Shown here in pieces: positions 1 to 11,630 of a stretch of 64,000 bases of DNA (position 1 is the stretch's first letter; each line of letters begins with the position of its first letter). The notes under the pieces are model-generated. The model was not told the origin of the DNA. It did not search any database and saw nothing but the letters and a program-made list of their open reading frames with translations. Source of the DNA: Escarpia spicata (lineage: Eukaryota; Annelida; Polychaeta; Sabellida; Siboglinidae); NCBI GenBank assembly GCA_963995525.1, contig OZ023213.1:47755078-47819077 (forward strand). Reading direction: 5' to 3'. The position numbers were made by a program, and so were the translations under genes.

Positions 1-197
1 GGAATACGTTAAATGCTGAAGTAAAGGAAGCAGAATTATCTGTCCAAGCCAGCAGGCATATTAAGATAACCAAACAATGTTTAAAAACATATGTTTCTTC
101 AGTTATTTTCACTTAATTTGATATAGGGATTTAATTGTGGTGTCATATTGTGGTGACATTTTTCGACATCGTGATTATCGTACCATTGTTGCCGCAG

Positions 198-985
198 GTT
201 GCAAACCGACGTGCGGCAGACGAAATGGCGACTACCCTAACAAATGCACGTACGATTGCCGTTATTACATTAAATGCCGGAACGGGAGAGCGTATTACCG
301 TCGGTGTCGTTTTGGACGCTTCTTTGACGCCGATAGAAGGCGCTGCATAAAAGGTGACCAATCACTGTGTGTGTGTCTGTGTGTGCGTGTATGCGCGCGC
401 GCGCGTGTGTGTGTGCGTGTGTGCATGCGTGCGTGCGTGCGTGCGTGCGAGCGAGCTTGCGTACGTGTGTGTGTGTGTGTGTGTGTGTATGTCTGCGTAA
501 CTGACTGAGTGGTGGTAGGATTTTCGACCGATGCTAACACAAGACATTCTTTGTAAATAAATGTATTTGTTATAATTACTTCCTATACATCCATAACCAT
601 GTTTTGTATTTTATAATACAAACAAGTTAATTTTTTTTATTTAATTAGGAAAGACATTTGGTTTTAATTAAGATTTTCTCACACCCTAACGAGATTGTGG
701 TGTACAATTGTCATGTCTCCTGCACTATTGTTATATCCGGTTTCAGGATGCCCGACCGGACGTCGCGGCATCATCGACTGCTACTCCCGTCCCGACGGCC
801 ATTGGCAGCACTGCTGCTACTGCGACTTGTACGCATCTTGTGCCAACGGCGGCATGTTCTTCCACCGCCGCTGTGAGGTCGGAGGCACGGTCTGGAGCGA
901 CAAGAAACACAAGTGTCTTGGCAAATCGTACACTTGCCGTAGAGAGCACAGGTTCTACCCGCTGTACACCATCATGAGACCGTAG
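198..985 (+). CDS. Secreted two-domain chitin-binding protein, copy A (5' end outside window)
   Basis: Two coding exons are visible, 198-353 and 747-985 (stop TAG at 983-985). The acceptors are CAG (end 197) and TTTCAG (end 746), and the donor after the first is G|GTGACC. Phases agree with copy B (2+153+1 nt, then 239 nt). Exon 198-353 encodes a peritrophin-A/CBM14-type domain: GDYPNKC, then Cys spacings C-x3-C-x5-C-x9-C-x12-C, ending RRRC. Exon 747-985 encodes a second, more divergent Cys-rich domain with HCCYC and FFHRRCEV. The first residue of exon 2 is a Cys split across the intron, needing a T from the missing signal-peptide exon, expected about 0.6 kb left of the window by comparison with B. 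Known for the family: CBM14 domains bind chitin in extracellular matrices. Inferred: a small secreted matrix or mucosal protein. No stop or frameshift is seen, so this copy may be functional. Confidence 0.75.
366..492 (+). repeat. (GT)n / (GTGC)n microsatellite in intron of copy A
   Basis: A purine/pyrimidine-alternating GT-rich tract begins about 12 bases after the splice donor at 354. Copy B has a pure (CA/GT)n tract at the same place. Apparent open reading frames over the tract (poly Cys-Val or Thr-His) are artefacts. Confidence 0.9.
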
Positions 986-1029
986 AGAGTATGCGTTTTG
1001 TGTCAGGTACGACAATCGAAACACTCTCG

Positions 1030-1427
<398 letters not shown>

Positions 1428-1694
1428 GTGAACGTTGATGTGTGTGTTTATTTGGGTTTGCATGCGCACGCGCATCAATATGACGTTTACATGATTGTAC
1501 CCGTCCGCGAATCCCTTCTTAAAGATCGCGAATATTGATTAAATTACTTTATTAAGATGATCATCTGTAACATATCCTTAATATATATATACATATATAT
1601 ATATAATTATTATTATTGTTATTATATATATGTGTATATATACATATATATATATATATAATCCTTTATGTATGCTTCTTAACGTATTTTGCAG

Positions 1695-1845
1695 ACGCTC
1701 ACGATGAGGACATGTCAATCAACAATTCCAAGCTACGTTGCGACATTCAAGGAAACAAGTTGACATTTAATACATATTTATTCTCATCTATGCTGGCTAC
1801 ATATTGTAAGAACTTTCGTGAAATAAAATAAACAACTAATGCACG
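1695..1845 (+). other. 3' UTR exon and polyadenylation signal of copy A
   Basis: A pyrimidine-rich acceptor ending TTTTGCAG precedes 1695. AATAAA lies at 1822-1827. The same acceptor, body and polyA signal occur on the - strand behind copy B (31697 down to about 31545), with substitutions. The matching donor is GTACGACAA at 1007, 22 nt after the stop codon of copy A, so the last intron is in the 3' UTR. This spacing is short enough not to trigger nonsense-mediated decay by the usual rule of about 50 nt. The end at 1845 is estimated from the signal. Confidence 0.55.
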
Positions 1846-2429
1846 ATTTGTCTGTTTATCAATTGGTATCCGTACACTAGATGGCTGAGGTCTAGTAGGG
1901 TTCTTATATGATTAGGTTAACGCATATGGAAAAGAGCGGTCATCGTGTTTCAAGCAACAAAGAATAAAAAAGTAATAGCTTTATTACATGATATCTTCCT
2001 TTAGGTAAGTATCCCGGTTAACAAAGTTGTAAAGAATAAATAATAAACAATAACAAATAATCCCTGAACCTAACTAACCAAGAAAGTAAAGTTTCAATAA
2101 ATCTCTCAGTTATCCAATTTCCCTTCTTTCTAAGGTGGATTGTTCCACTACACGACCAAACACTATGCACCAAGTGATATCTAAGAAGAAATCCCATCAA
2201 ATAAATACACAACATCTCGTTAGCCCTCACGGACTCTCATTACAGCAATCGGTTACAACAAATATAAATATATGTATACTTAATGGGTAATAGTACCTCA
2301 CTTCAAAACCACATATAAATACAATTAATAAAACAGCAAACAATATTAACGTTCAGTTAGAAAATCTACATATACATTGGGTTAATTCCATCTCGAAAAT
2401 ATACGAACGTTTGTTGAAGTCATCACGCC
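1846..2429. other. No gene seen
   Basis: AT-rich sequence with short open frames lacking any recognisable domain. The first part near 1846-1870 still resembles the flank of copy B in inverted orientation (around 31505-31530). Nothing else is supported. Confidence 0.5.
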
Positions 2430-3220
2430 GATCTCCGAAAACAATCAGAACGGTGCATCTCGGACGCACGAGTGATGACGCCGGGCAGCAAACGCTTGCC
2501 GTCGTATGCTACGAATTCTCGAGTCGCGTCCATGCTACGTTCGACTTGTCTCGCACGGTCGCAAACGATTGAGTAGTCGGACGAATGCGTTCGCACGAAT
2601 GACAATGCCAGGCAGTAGACGCTTACCGCCGGCCGCTATGAATTCTTGAGTCGCATTCTGTCACTCTGTCGGACGAGGTCGCTGTGAGACCGCTGTTTGA
2701 AGTTGGTGGGCACTCCCCTTGTCACGCCCGAGCTGAAGTGAGCGCGTCGCGATTTTCGCTCATCGACGCAACTACTCGCCGTGGCAGTCGTTCTCGGACG
2801 TAGGGGCCAACCGGGAAGTTTTCTTCTCTAGACCCCTGACGTGGCGGCATGGCTTCTTCGAAGCTCGAATAGTAATTGTGAACGCTGAATATCGCACACA
2901 CAATTTTTGGGAAAGTAACCCACGTTAACGATTCTCACCACGCTTCTCAGCTTAATTTGCCATTCTCTTGGCAGCAGGGCAACCTGTGTCGTTCAACCCT
3001 GGATCTGTCCCAGTCCTTCGCCCGCTCACATTTGACCGGTTTCCATCATTTCTAATGGCTACTACAATAATACAATTCAAGTTATCCATTGTGTAACACC
3101 CTCTAAAATACAGTGGAACCACCTGCTTACGTAGAATCGCAAACAAAAAACATCACGCTCCACCGAGCATTTGCAACCGAGTAGCCAAAATACCCAAAAA
3201 TAGCAGAAAAGCTACAAATG
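2430..3220 (+). repeat. Dispersed repeat, partner of 60340-61080
   Basis: A relatively GC-rich block shares long runs with 60340-61080 in the same orientation. Shared words include CGCTTACCGCCGGCCGCT, GTGAGCGCGTCGCGATT and GGCTTCTTCGAAGCTCGAA. Each copy carries internal near-duplicates of a unit with GTCGCAAACGAT...GAGTCGCATTC. After this come a related (CA)-rich part and CCACCTGCTT. No coding capacity is recognisable. It could be an old transposon or a low-copy segmental duplication. Confidence 0.65.
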
Positions 3221-3225
3221 TGTAA

Positions 3226-3430
3226 TAACTAAGCAAACAATTCGGACCGTAGTACTACAAAGCAAGATAACGAATGTGTATGTACTCAAGAAATGTTTCA
3301 CCCATGGACGATCATACCCAACAAAAAGCTACATAAAAGTGTGTTGTTTAAACAGGATATGTATAATATGTAGCAAATGTGTACAAGTACGTGTGACTGT
3401 AAGCATTTAGGATATGTTGTATGTCCTCAA
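3226..3430. repeat. Inverted partner of 31295-31500
   Basis: This stretch, with GTGTTGTTTAAACAGGATA and AAGCATTTAGGATATGTTGTATG, is matched in reverse complement at 31295-31500. It lies downstream of gene A and, in mirrored order, downstream of gene B. It therefore belongs to the inverted duplication that produced A and B, or to a repeat linked to both. Confidence 0.6.
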
Positions 3431-3584
3431 ATGAAGATCATTGCAAACATGTTAAATTGTGAGGTAATTGATTGAGGTAGAAGATGAGATATTGTATGTA
3501 AGTAATAATACTCCCGCATCTAGTCAATTGTCGTAGATAACGTAAAACACAAACCTAAAGGTAAATTCTTACATAGCAGAGTAT

Positions 3585-3865
3585 CCAGTCCTTAGGACTT
3601 GTCAACGCGCTTTACACATTACTCCCTGGCAGACCTGTTCAATCAAACACCATCTCGACTTCACTGGGAGGCATCCAGTCAAGCTGACATTAATTCGCGA
3701 AGACTGTTCGTACACAAATATTCACAACTATCTATAGCCAAGTACTCATTCATACAATTGAATGAACTGGATCATCGTAGAATGAACGAACTTGGCCACG
3801 GCATCATGGGATTCGAACTCTGGTTCTCACGATTGAGAATACTATTCCTACACTAATAACCACCA
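3585..3865 (-). repeat. tRNA-derived SINE (family 1), reverse orientation
   Basis: Reverse-strand copy of the SINE also seen at 34895, 36205, 45395, 50570, 51885, 56205 and 59085. The recognisable body reads CCTGGCAGACCTGTTCAATC and CATCTCGACTTC..TGGGA on the + strand. The tRNA-like head, with its B-box-like GGATTCGAAC, lies at the right end. A further piece of the same body (CTATAGCCAGGTACTCATTC) follows at about 3868-3900. Confidence 0.75.
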
Positions 3866-3899
3866 CTGCCTATAGCCAGGTACTCATTCGTATACTGGA

Positions 3900-6800
3900 G
3901 CAAGGTAGTGGTTGGACTGGAGCCAGATTCACAAACACACTCTTGCTGTGACATCACTGAGGTGCAGTATTGGACATGGGTCAACGCAGGCACAGCGACA
4001 TATTACACTGGGCAATTGGGCAAGGTATATGAACACAGACGCAAGATAATCATTGTTAACGACTGTGGAGATGTGGAAGTTTCTGGCATAATAATTTGTT
4101 TAACTTAGTAGCTGAGTAACCCACCCATGGAGCAACAGACCAAGGGTAGCAGTTACTAGTAGCAAGATAACAGCATCTTAAACTTGTGGCGCCACCTGGG
4201 GAATGCTTGAACACTCAGTTTCTGTACCGAAAAAGTAAATAACTCTAAATAACTGCCTTTGTATTTTTAAATGCATTGCCATTAGGTAGATCAATGTCCA
4301 ATGGGCCAAGGAAGTGAAATAATTCAGAGAGGCAAATGGGCCTTGGCATCTTGGAGGAGATACAGTTACAGAGCCATGCCAACGTATTAATATATTCATT
4401 TTCGGACTAGGAACAGGCATGTCAATACATGGTTCTTCTTTAAACAGTTTAGTAAATAATTACTACTAAGGTACCCATTAGAGATACTGTGGTGTCCCGT
4501 GTGGCGGGTCACCACTGCATCGATATGTATCTGTGATTTTGAAACTGCCATTTTTATTGAGTCAGTCAAATAAAATAAAATGTATTGTAACTCTTTACAA
4601 TACATACAAATCAAATTAAGACAAAGCATATATAATAAAGTAATGGGAACAACAAAGGAAGAACATTATATAATGTTATATTATCTTTGCATATAACAAT
4701 GTAAAGATCATAATATTGAGAACAAAAAACAGCGCGAAGGTTTAGAAGATATAATCGTGATTGAAAAATATGTTATATATTAACATCATTGTGTAATATA
4801 AATTGTTTAAGTTTACCTTTGTAATTAATTACTGAATAATTTGTAAACATAATGCTTGTGTTGTAATAAGCCTGGTATTCAATACAGTTTCCTTCATCTT
4901 CAGTGGACAATCCTTGAATTGTTTTGAAACTTATGTAGTTTCTCACAACGAATGTATCAAAACCTCAAGCCGCTTGTCCCTTCTACCTGGTGCCTATGCT
5001 AGGGGAAGTAAAGAACCCGGACTCGCAGGGCCTATGGTACCCAACAAATACTAACTGTATTTCCTTATTACAAAAAAGAGTAATCCGCATTATATTTGGT
5101 GCAAGACGGTTGGATCATACAAACTCTCTTTTCCAATAATTACATGTACAAAATTTTCACATATCATAGAACTGAGAACATTATTATTTATGTACCAAGT
5201 TTACTATAGCTGTTTGCCATCAAATTGTCAGTGTTTGTTTACTAGACGGGAAATAGCATACTAAATGCGAGCTAATCATTAGAACGACTGAGAGTCTATT
5301 CTATTATGCGATCAATGTCTCTTTGTGCAAAGTGAGTGCAATCATGGAATTCTCTATGCGATCATTTAGAAAGTACTAATACTATTACTACTAATACTAT
5401 TACTGCATAATAGCGTAAATGCAAGAACCTTTTATTTAGGAAATATCTGGCTGTGGAAATCTACAAAAAACCATACAAAAATATAACCAATCCATTGAGG
5501 ACAATACAATATGTGTAAAGATGTGTACTTATCACGTACTTTAAATTTTGAACATGCATATATTTCAATACATTATTTCAATTATTGTAGCTAGATGGTT
5601 AGATTAATAGCAAGTTCAATTAATGTAATATTGATGTGTCAATGTACATGTACATATATATGTATATGTGTGTGTATGTATGTATATGTATATATATATA
5701 TATGGAGGTATATATATATGTATTTGTACATATGTATGTATGTGTATACATATATGTAGATATAAATATTTTTCAGGAATAAACACAAAAGTCAATTACT
5801 TCATATTTACCCCCATCAAACATTGTATATTCTCATTTGTATTATAGTTAAACTTGTTTGTTTGTTATGTATATGTGTGTTGCCAATGTTCTGAATCAAC
5901 GTTCATTCATTCAATATATTAAGATGGGTTTTAAAAATATAATTCAATATATATATATGATATGTATATGTATATATATGTACATATCATTATTGAACTA
6001 TTCAAATAAATAATAAAATAAAAATGTTACTGGAAAAATGACAAAGAATAATGCTACTAATGTTACCGAAATTTTGTTCTAAAGAATCGAGTATTGAAAA
6101 TGGCAAAAGTGTCTGAATGTAATAGAAATGCGATTTTCGTACATTTTTGACAATTTTCTGAGTGAAGTATTTGTTGAGACTCCCTCTGCAACTCGTTTTC
6201 CATACCACAAATAATTTCATTTTAGTTCATAACTTTAGTGCAATAATAATTTAAGTTATATGCGTAGTTGATCTTAATAACATAGTGTGTGTTAAAATTA
6301 TTGAATTAATTTTTTCGATGATTTTATCAAAACTAATTAAAAGTGTTTTACTATTTAGCTAGTTGTAGAGGATAATAAATATGTTTCCAGACGGATGGCA
6401 TGTATGGAGTGACACTGCTGTACTGACGAATAACTCACGCAGTCACTGAGTATTGTTTCCACGGCAACCAGTTCCCGTCAACAGTGATGTGTGTAACAGG
6501 AAGGGAATCGAACGGACATGGCAAGGTGCAATAACTGAGTCATCCCTTCCAAGCTTCCTTTCCTCCCGTTCATCCCTTGTGGGGAGTGACTTCACTTAAT
6601 TTGTTGTGCCCTCTTGACGAATTCTCTCCTTCTGTTGCGATTCTCTGCTACACTTTGCTCAACCTGCGCTTGCCAGATTTTCCATGAAAATGAGATATAA
6701 TTCCACCAAGGATTCATTATTTACTTTATGTAATAAGTGTGGCTTTTAAATTATGTAGTTATTGCATGGAGCAGTTTTATGTCCCTCTAAAATTGGGTTC

Positions 6801-6940
6801 CTTGGATTGGTATGTGGGTAAATAGAAATTTTAACAAAACACACACACACTATGCACATTACACAAGCGTACACACATATATGTATATAGGTATATGCTG
6901 AACTTCTTGTAAATTATTGAGGCTCTGAGGAGGACAACAT
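3900..6940. other. Non-coding stretch with AT and TATG microsatellites
   Basis: About 3 kb with no recognisable coding domain or RNA gene. It contains short (TATG/TATA)n tracts around 5640-5770 and 5940-5985. The rest is AT-rich unique-looking sequence. Confidence 0.5.
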
Positions 6941-7050
6941 ATTCTATGTGGGCGACGGCCGTTACCAAAGAAGAAGAATTTAATTATTTAATTAATAATG
7001 GTTTTGAAAGTGTGACAGCTGTTTTTTATGTTTTGTATTGTCTTCCTCCC

Positions 7051-7212
<162 letters not shown>

Positions 7213-7693
7213 TGTCTCGGCCTGTCTGTCTTTCTCACTCTCTCCCTCATTTGTTTTCTCTCTCTCACTTTCTCTCCCTCTCTGCCTCGCTGTCTCCCTA
7301 TCATCTACCATGCCTCCACCCCTCTATCTCGTTTTCTCTCCAGCCCCATTTTTCCCTACACACCTTCTCACTCTCTTCCTCCCTCCCTCCCTTTCTACTT
7401 CTCCTTCCATTTTCCCCTCCCTACCTATGTCCCTTCTAAGGTTCACCATCCCTCCCTACCTCTCTACCCACCTCTCTCCACCCTCACACCCTCACTCACA
7501 TGTTGTGACGTGCTGGTATACATATTGTTGCACTATCAGTCATTGCGATTTGTCGTAGGTGGACGTGATAGACCTGGAGCCCCCGTGCCTGGCAACCTTG
7601 CCCTCAGCACCCACTCTGACTTGATTCCATTAAGTAGCAATGGGGGAAAACACGAATTCCCTATCTCAATACATGAACACAGCAGCTCAATCT

Positions 7694-8054
7694 TGGGGTC
7701 AATTCCATTTTGTCAATACTTGTTCTAGTCAATTATAATTCCACCCAGCAAAATAGGTTCCAATTCCAAATTATTTATTCCAATTCCAGCTTTAAAACCA
7801 ATTCCAATTCGTTTTAACATAGTTGTATTTGACAATTGATAATCATCACATTCTTATTTAATGACATATTTTAAAAATTCAATACTGTTCACTCAGCATC
7901 ACTCGTATAAGACGATTGCATCGGCTAATGTCTGCTGCTGCAAACAAATTATAATTGCAAAAGAATTATGATTGCAGTACCAACTAACTTTCTAAAATAA
8001 ATTCCAATTCAATAACTGTAATTCAGGGTCAATTCCAAAATGGAATTGACTCCA
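7694..8054. mobile_element. MITE with GGTCAATTCCA ends
   Basis: The left end TGGGGTCAATTCCATTTT is matched inversely at the right end, where the reverse complement reads TGGAGTCAATTCCATTTT. The right end itself folds into a hairpin, GTCAATTCCA-AAA-TGGAATTGAC, at 8028-8050. The interior is rich in AATTCC words and has no coding potential. Target-site duplication was not identified, so the superfamily is unassigned. Confidence 0.6.
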
Positions 8055-8706
8055 TGCCTGCTTTGTAACCACTGTTTAAATATGGCACACCCTTTGATCA
8101 CCGCTATCCCCTAACACATCAATAATATTCATGCAGTCCGATCAATGAACCGTGCATTGCAAATATCTATACAATTTACGTACATTAAACACAAATCGGC
8201 AGGGTTTTGCAAGAATTTATGTAGTGCCGCCATCTTCGAGGCTATGAAATGTAGGCTAAATCAGGAAACAAGAGCATGGGCATGATGTAGTCTAACTCCG
8301 AGCGAATCATTATACACGAGCACAAACATCTTGTACCCAGTGTTGATTATCAATTACAATCACAGACAATCAGTTGAGGAGGTTATCACAGCAGGCAATA
8401 CGTGAGGTGCCTAGGGTATGTACAAGTTGTTTTGTGTGTTCATGGTCCAAGTTGTGTCAAACACATCTTACTTGGGTTTTTTCATTCTACTTAATTATGT
8501 AAAACTCAGTCGCACCTGACTTGGTTTAAATTGTTATGTCTCAAGTTAGCTTCTCGCAATTAATATGAAATTTGATGCATGCTAGTTCAACATAAAATAA
8601 CTTAAATTTGATAATGTCGAGGTACATTATAAGTAAAAAACTATTGCACTCTTGATAAGACAATGGCTTCCATGTCGATCTGGTGTTAGTTGCCATAGCT
8701 GCCAAT

Positions 8707-9174
8707 CAGTGGTGACTGAATTACTTTAAGATTGTACTTGAGTAAAACTAAAATTAATTAACTGCAGAAATAGTAAAATTAATAATGCCTTAAAAAAACC
8801 TACTTGAGTAAAAAATAAAACTACTTTCCAAAGTACCTGAAGTAAACGTAGAAATAAAAGTAGAATAGAAAGATGTATTGTCAGGCAGGTAACCAATACT
8901 AACAATTTGAAGTAACCTCATGTTGCGCTTACTTCCCGAAGGATGCAAATATGACCGCAAACTGGCCCGCGATTGACTAATATGAATAGCTTTTGCCTGG
9001 CGACGGTATCCTCCTAGTGAGTAAATGTGTTTTAAGAAATGTCGTTGGACGGAGGAGCACCACCAGGCTGCTCAGTTCAGGAAAAATGGATTGTACTTTG
9101 TCACTTGTCAGTTACTAGAAAAACTACTCAAGTAGATTAACAAAGTAGTTTTACTTTCCCACATGACACCACTG
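8707..9174. mobile_element. hAT-like non-autonomous element (CAGTGGTG...CACCACTG)
   Basis: The left end is CAGTGGTGACTGAATTACTTT; the right end is the inverse CAGTGGTGTCATGTGGGAAAG. The interior repeats TACTTGAGTA/AAAGTAG words typical of a widespread animal hAT-type MITE with CAGTGGTG termini. The 8-bp flanks (CTGCCAAT and GTGCAGAT) match only partly, so a target duplication is not proven. A second, truncated copy starts at 63916. Confidence 0.6.
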
Positions 9175-9220
9175 GTGCAGATCTTGTAAAATGAATTAGA
9201 TGTGTACTGTTATAGGCCAG

Positions 9221-9378
9221 TTCATACTAACATCCTAACCAAGTATGGCTTCCTGTATCTGAGTGACATGGAAACCGCCACCTGTCTGTGCTGCATCCGC
9301 ATATCAACTGGAGTCGTCTTCACCAGTGCACTCAGTTCTCTCTCTCAAGGAATCATCATCGTCAATCGTTCCGGCCAG
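9221..9378 (+). pseudogene. Single clathrin-heavy-chain-like exon (possibly a relic)
   Basis: After a possible acceptor (GTTATAG at about 9214-9220), the frame reads LTKYGFLYL.DMETATC, then IRIS and GIIIVNRSGQ, ending at the donor CCAG|GTAAGA (9375-9384). This matches the N-terminal beta-propeller of clathrin heavy chain, where the family has (I/L)TKYG..HLYD(L/I)ETGTC...RIS...GIIGVNR.GQV. Known role of the family: coat protein of clathrin vesicles. Only this one exon is seen. Neither the preceding nor the following clathrin exon is found in about 10 kb downstream, so it is either one exon of a long-intron gene, a paralog, or an orphan duplicate. Exact left boundary is uncertain. Confidence 0.45.
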
Positions 9379-10115
9379 GTAAGACTGCTTCCTAAGGGTT
9401 TGTCTCAAATTTGGAGTCCCATGTTCTGGCCAGGTAAGACAGCTTTATAAGGCTGTGATTGACGTTGATAGTCCAATCTTCTGGACAGGTAAGACAGGTT
9501 CCTAAGGGTTTGTTTCAAGTTTTGAGTTCCATGTTCTGGCAAAGTAAGACAACTTCCTAAGGGTTTGTTTCAAATGTGTAGCCCCACGTTCTGGCCAGAT
9601 AAGACAGCTTCCTAAGGTTTTTTTTCTTCAAATTTATAGTCCCATGTCCTGGCCAGGTAAGACACCTATCTAAGGGTTTGTTTCAAATTTGTAGCCCCAT
9701 GTTTTGGTCAGGTAAGACAGCTTCCTAAGGGTTTGTTTCAAATTTGTAATCCCATGTTCTGGCTAGCTAAGACAGCTTCCTAAGGGTTTGTTTCAAGTTT
9801 ATAGTCACATGTTCTGCCCAGGTAAGAGTGCTTCCTAGGGTTTGTTTCAAATTTGTGTCCCCATGTTCTGGCCAGGTAAGACAGCTTCCTAAGGGTTTGT
9901 TTCATATTTATAATCCCATATTCTGGCTAGGTAAGACAGCTTCTTAAGGGTTTGTTTCAAATTTGTAATCCCATATTCTGGCCAGGTAAGACAGTTTCCA
10001 AACGAATGGTTTTACTTTTGTAGTCCCATGTTCTAGGTAGGTAAGACAGCTTCCTAAGGGTTTGTTTCAAATTTGTAATCCTATGTTCTTGGCAGGTAAG
10101 ACCACTTCCATGTGC
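9372..10115 (+). repeat. 55-bp minisatellite carrying a splice donor in each unit, block 1
   Basis: About 14 direct units of 55 bp, consensus TTCTGGCCAGGTAAGACAGC then TTCCTAAGGGTTTG.TTCAAATTTGTAGTCCCATG. The first unit is the exon/intron boundary of the clathrin-like exon (CCGGCCAG|GTAAGACTGC). Most units keep CAG|GTAAG. The array therefore arose by amplification of a real or former 5' splice site plus about 40 bases of intron. Confidence 0.85.
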
Positions 10116-11149
10116 AGAGTTTTTAAGTGTGCTGAAAGCAGGGACAATGACCCCAAAGCAGGGACCGCATAACATCTGACCAAATCATTGCCAGTCGAGG
10201 AGTCTCGGACCACTGCGGATACAACTGGACTACAACATAATGTAAAAATGTTAAATTGACAATGTGTTTTGACTTATGTAAATAAAGTTCCATATGTGTT
10301 AAATGTATAAAACAAATAAGTGTCCAGTTAACGTACAATGTAGGCCTACGTATCTCTGAGTTTACAGACCAGACACTGCTATCTGTAGACAGTGCTATGA
10401 GGACATTACTTCTCCCACACGCCGGTGGAAATGGAATCTGTGCAACTATGAATCGCCTCAATTAATCTAGTTCCAAGTTGAAGCACAGGATGGTTGTTTC
10501 CTCAAATGGTTATAAGTTGGTTTCATAATATTAATTACTATCAAAATAAGTATTTAACATAATACTTAAGTGTTTCACAATTGTACCATAAGTTTTATTA
10601 TTTACACATGTCCATCTTAAAAATAACTCGTAACAAAATGTCCATCCTATTCAGTCAGTTGATACACATTTGGCATTCTACCATTTCGTTAATGCAAAAC
10701 AAGATTGATTATTAACATCACTTATAAGTTATTTCCAACATAACGAGATTGTGACATTGTGTTAGCCGCTAGCATATGTTGCATAAATTACATATCTGAC
10801 ATCTTCATAAATTATATAAATTAATTAACATATACGATACTTTGAATGGATATAACAGGTTGGTTATTTTATTCTAGCAGAGCAAATATGTAAAAAAAAG
10901 ATAAATATAATACTGGCGGGTTATACATAGGTGAACGCTTTGGACTATCGATAAGCATAAATCTTCCCAGTCCATATGCCATATAGACCCTGTAGCCTTG
11001 GATGGAAATCTTATTAAGTAAGGCGTGTAGAAACAAAGCCCTCATCGATGTCACTGTTACAAATTACAACTAGGCCTAAATGTTTGTCTGCATTTTAAAT
11101 CTCAAGTGATGTTAACAATTACGAAAAAAATATTGCGTTCTAAGCCATT
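10116..11149. other. Non-coding spacer between minisatellite blocks
   Basis: AT-rich sequence without a recognisable domain, repeat or RNA. If the clathrin-like exon is live, this is intron. Confidence 0.4.
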
Positions 11150-11630
11150 GTACGGTACGACAGCTTCCAAAGGAATGGTATAACATGTGCAGTCCCATGT
11201 TATGGCCAGGTAAGACAGGTTCCTAAGGGATGGCATGAAATTTGTAGTCCCATGTTCTGGTCAGGTAAGACAGCTTCCTAACGGTTTGTCTCTAGTTTGT
11301 AGTTCCGTGTTCTAGTAAGATAAGACAGCTTCCTAAGGGATGGTATCAAATTTGCAGTCCCATGTTCTGACCAAGTAAGAAAGCTTCCTAAGGGATGGTA
11401 TCACATTTGCAGTTCCATGTTCTGGCCAAGAAAGAGAGCTTCCTATGAAATGGTATCAAATTTGCAGTCCCATATTGTGGCCAGGTAAGACAGCTTCCTA
11501 AGGGATAACATGAAGTTTGCAGTCCCATGTTTTGGCTTGATAAGGCAGATTCCTAGGGATGGTATCAAATGTGTAGTCCCATGTTCTGGCCAGGTAAGAC
11601 AGCTTCATAAGGGTTTGTTTCCTAATTTAT
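11150..11630 (+). repeat. 55-bp minisatellite, block 2
   Basis: About nine units of the same 55-bp family and orientation as 9372-10115, more diverged (GGGATGGTATCAAATTTGCAG variants). The two blocks are about 1 kb apart. Several units keep CCAGGTAAGACAG. Confidence 0.8.

Noticed and set aside
1616..1831. 71-aa frame ending at the polyA signal of copy A, as a coding last exon
   Set aside because: The chitin-binding frame already stops at 985, and the corresponding region in copy B has a stop early in every matching frame, so it is 3' UTR.
9372..10115. CRISPR-like array (regular repeats of about 55 bp)
   Set aside because: Units are contiguous diverged tandem copies without unique spacers, in a eukaryotic intron context. 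The same holds for the 56-, 72- and 76-bp arrays.
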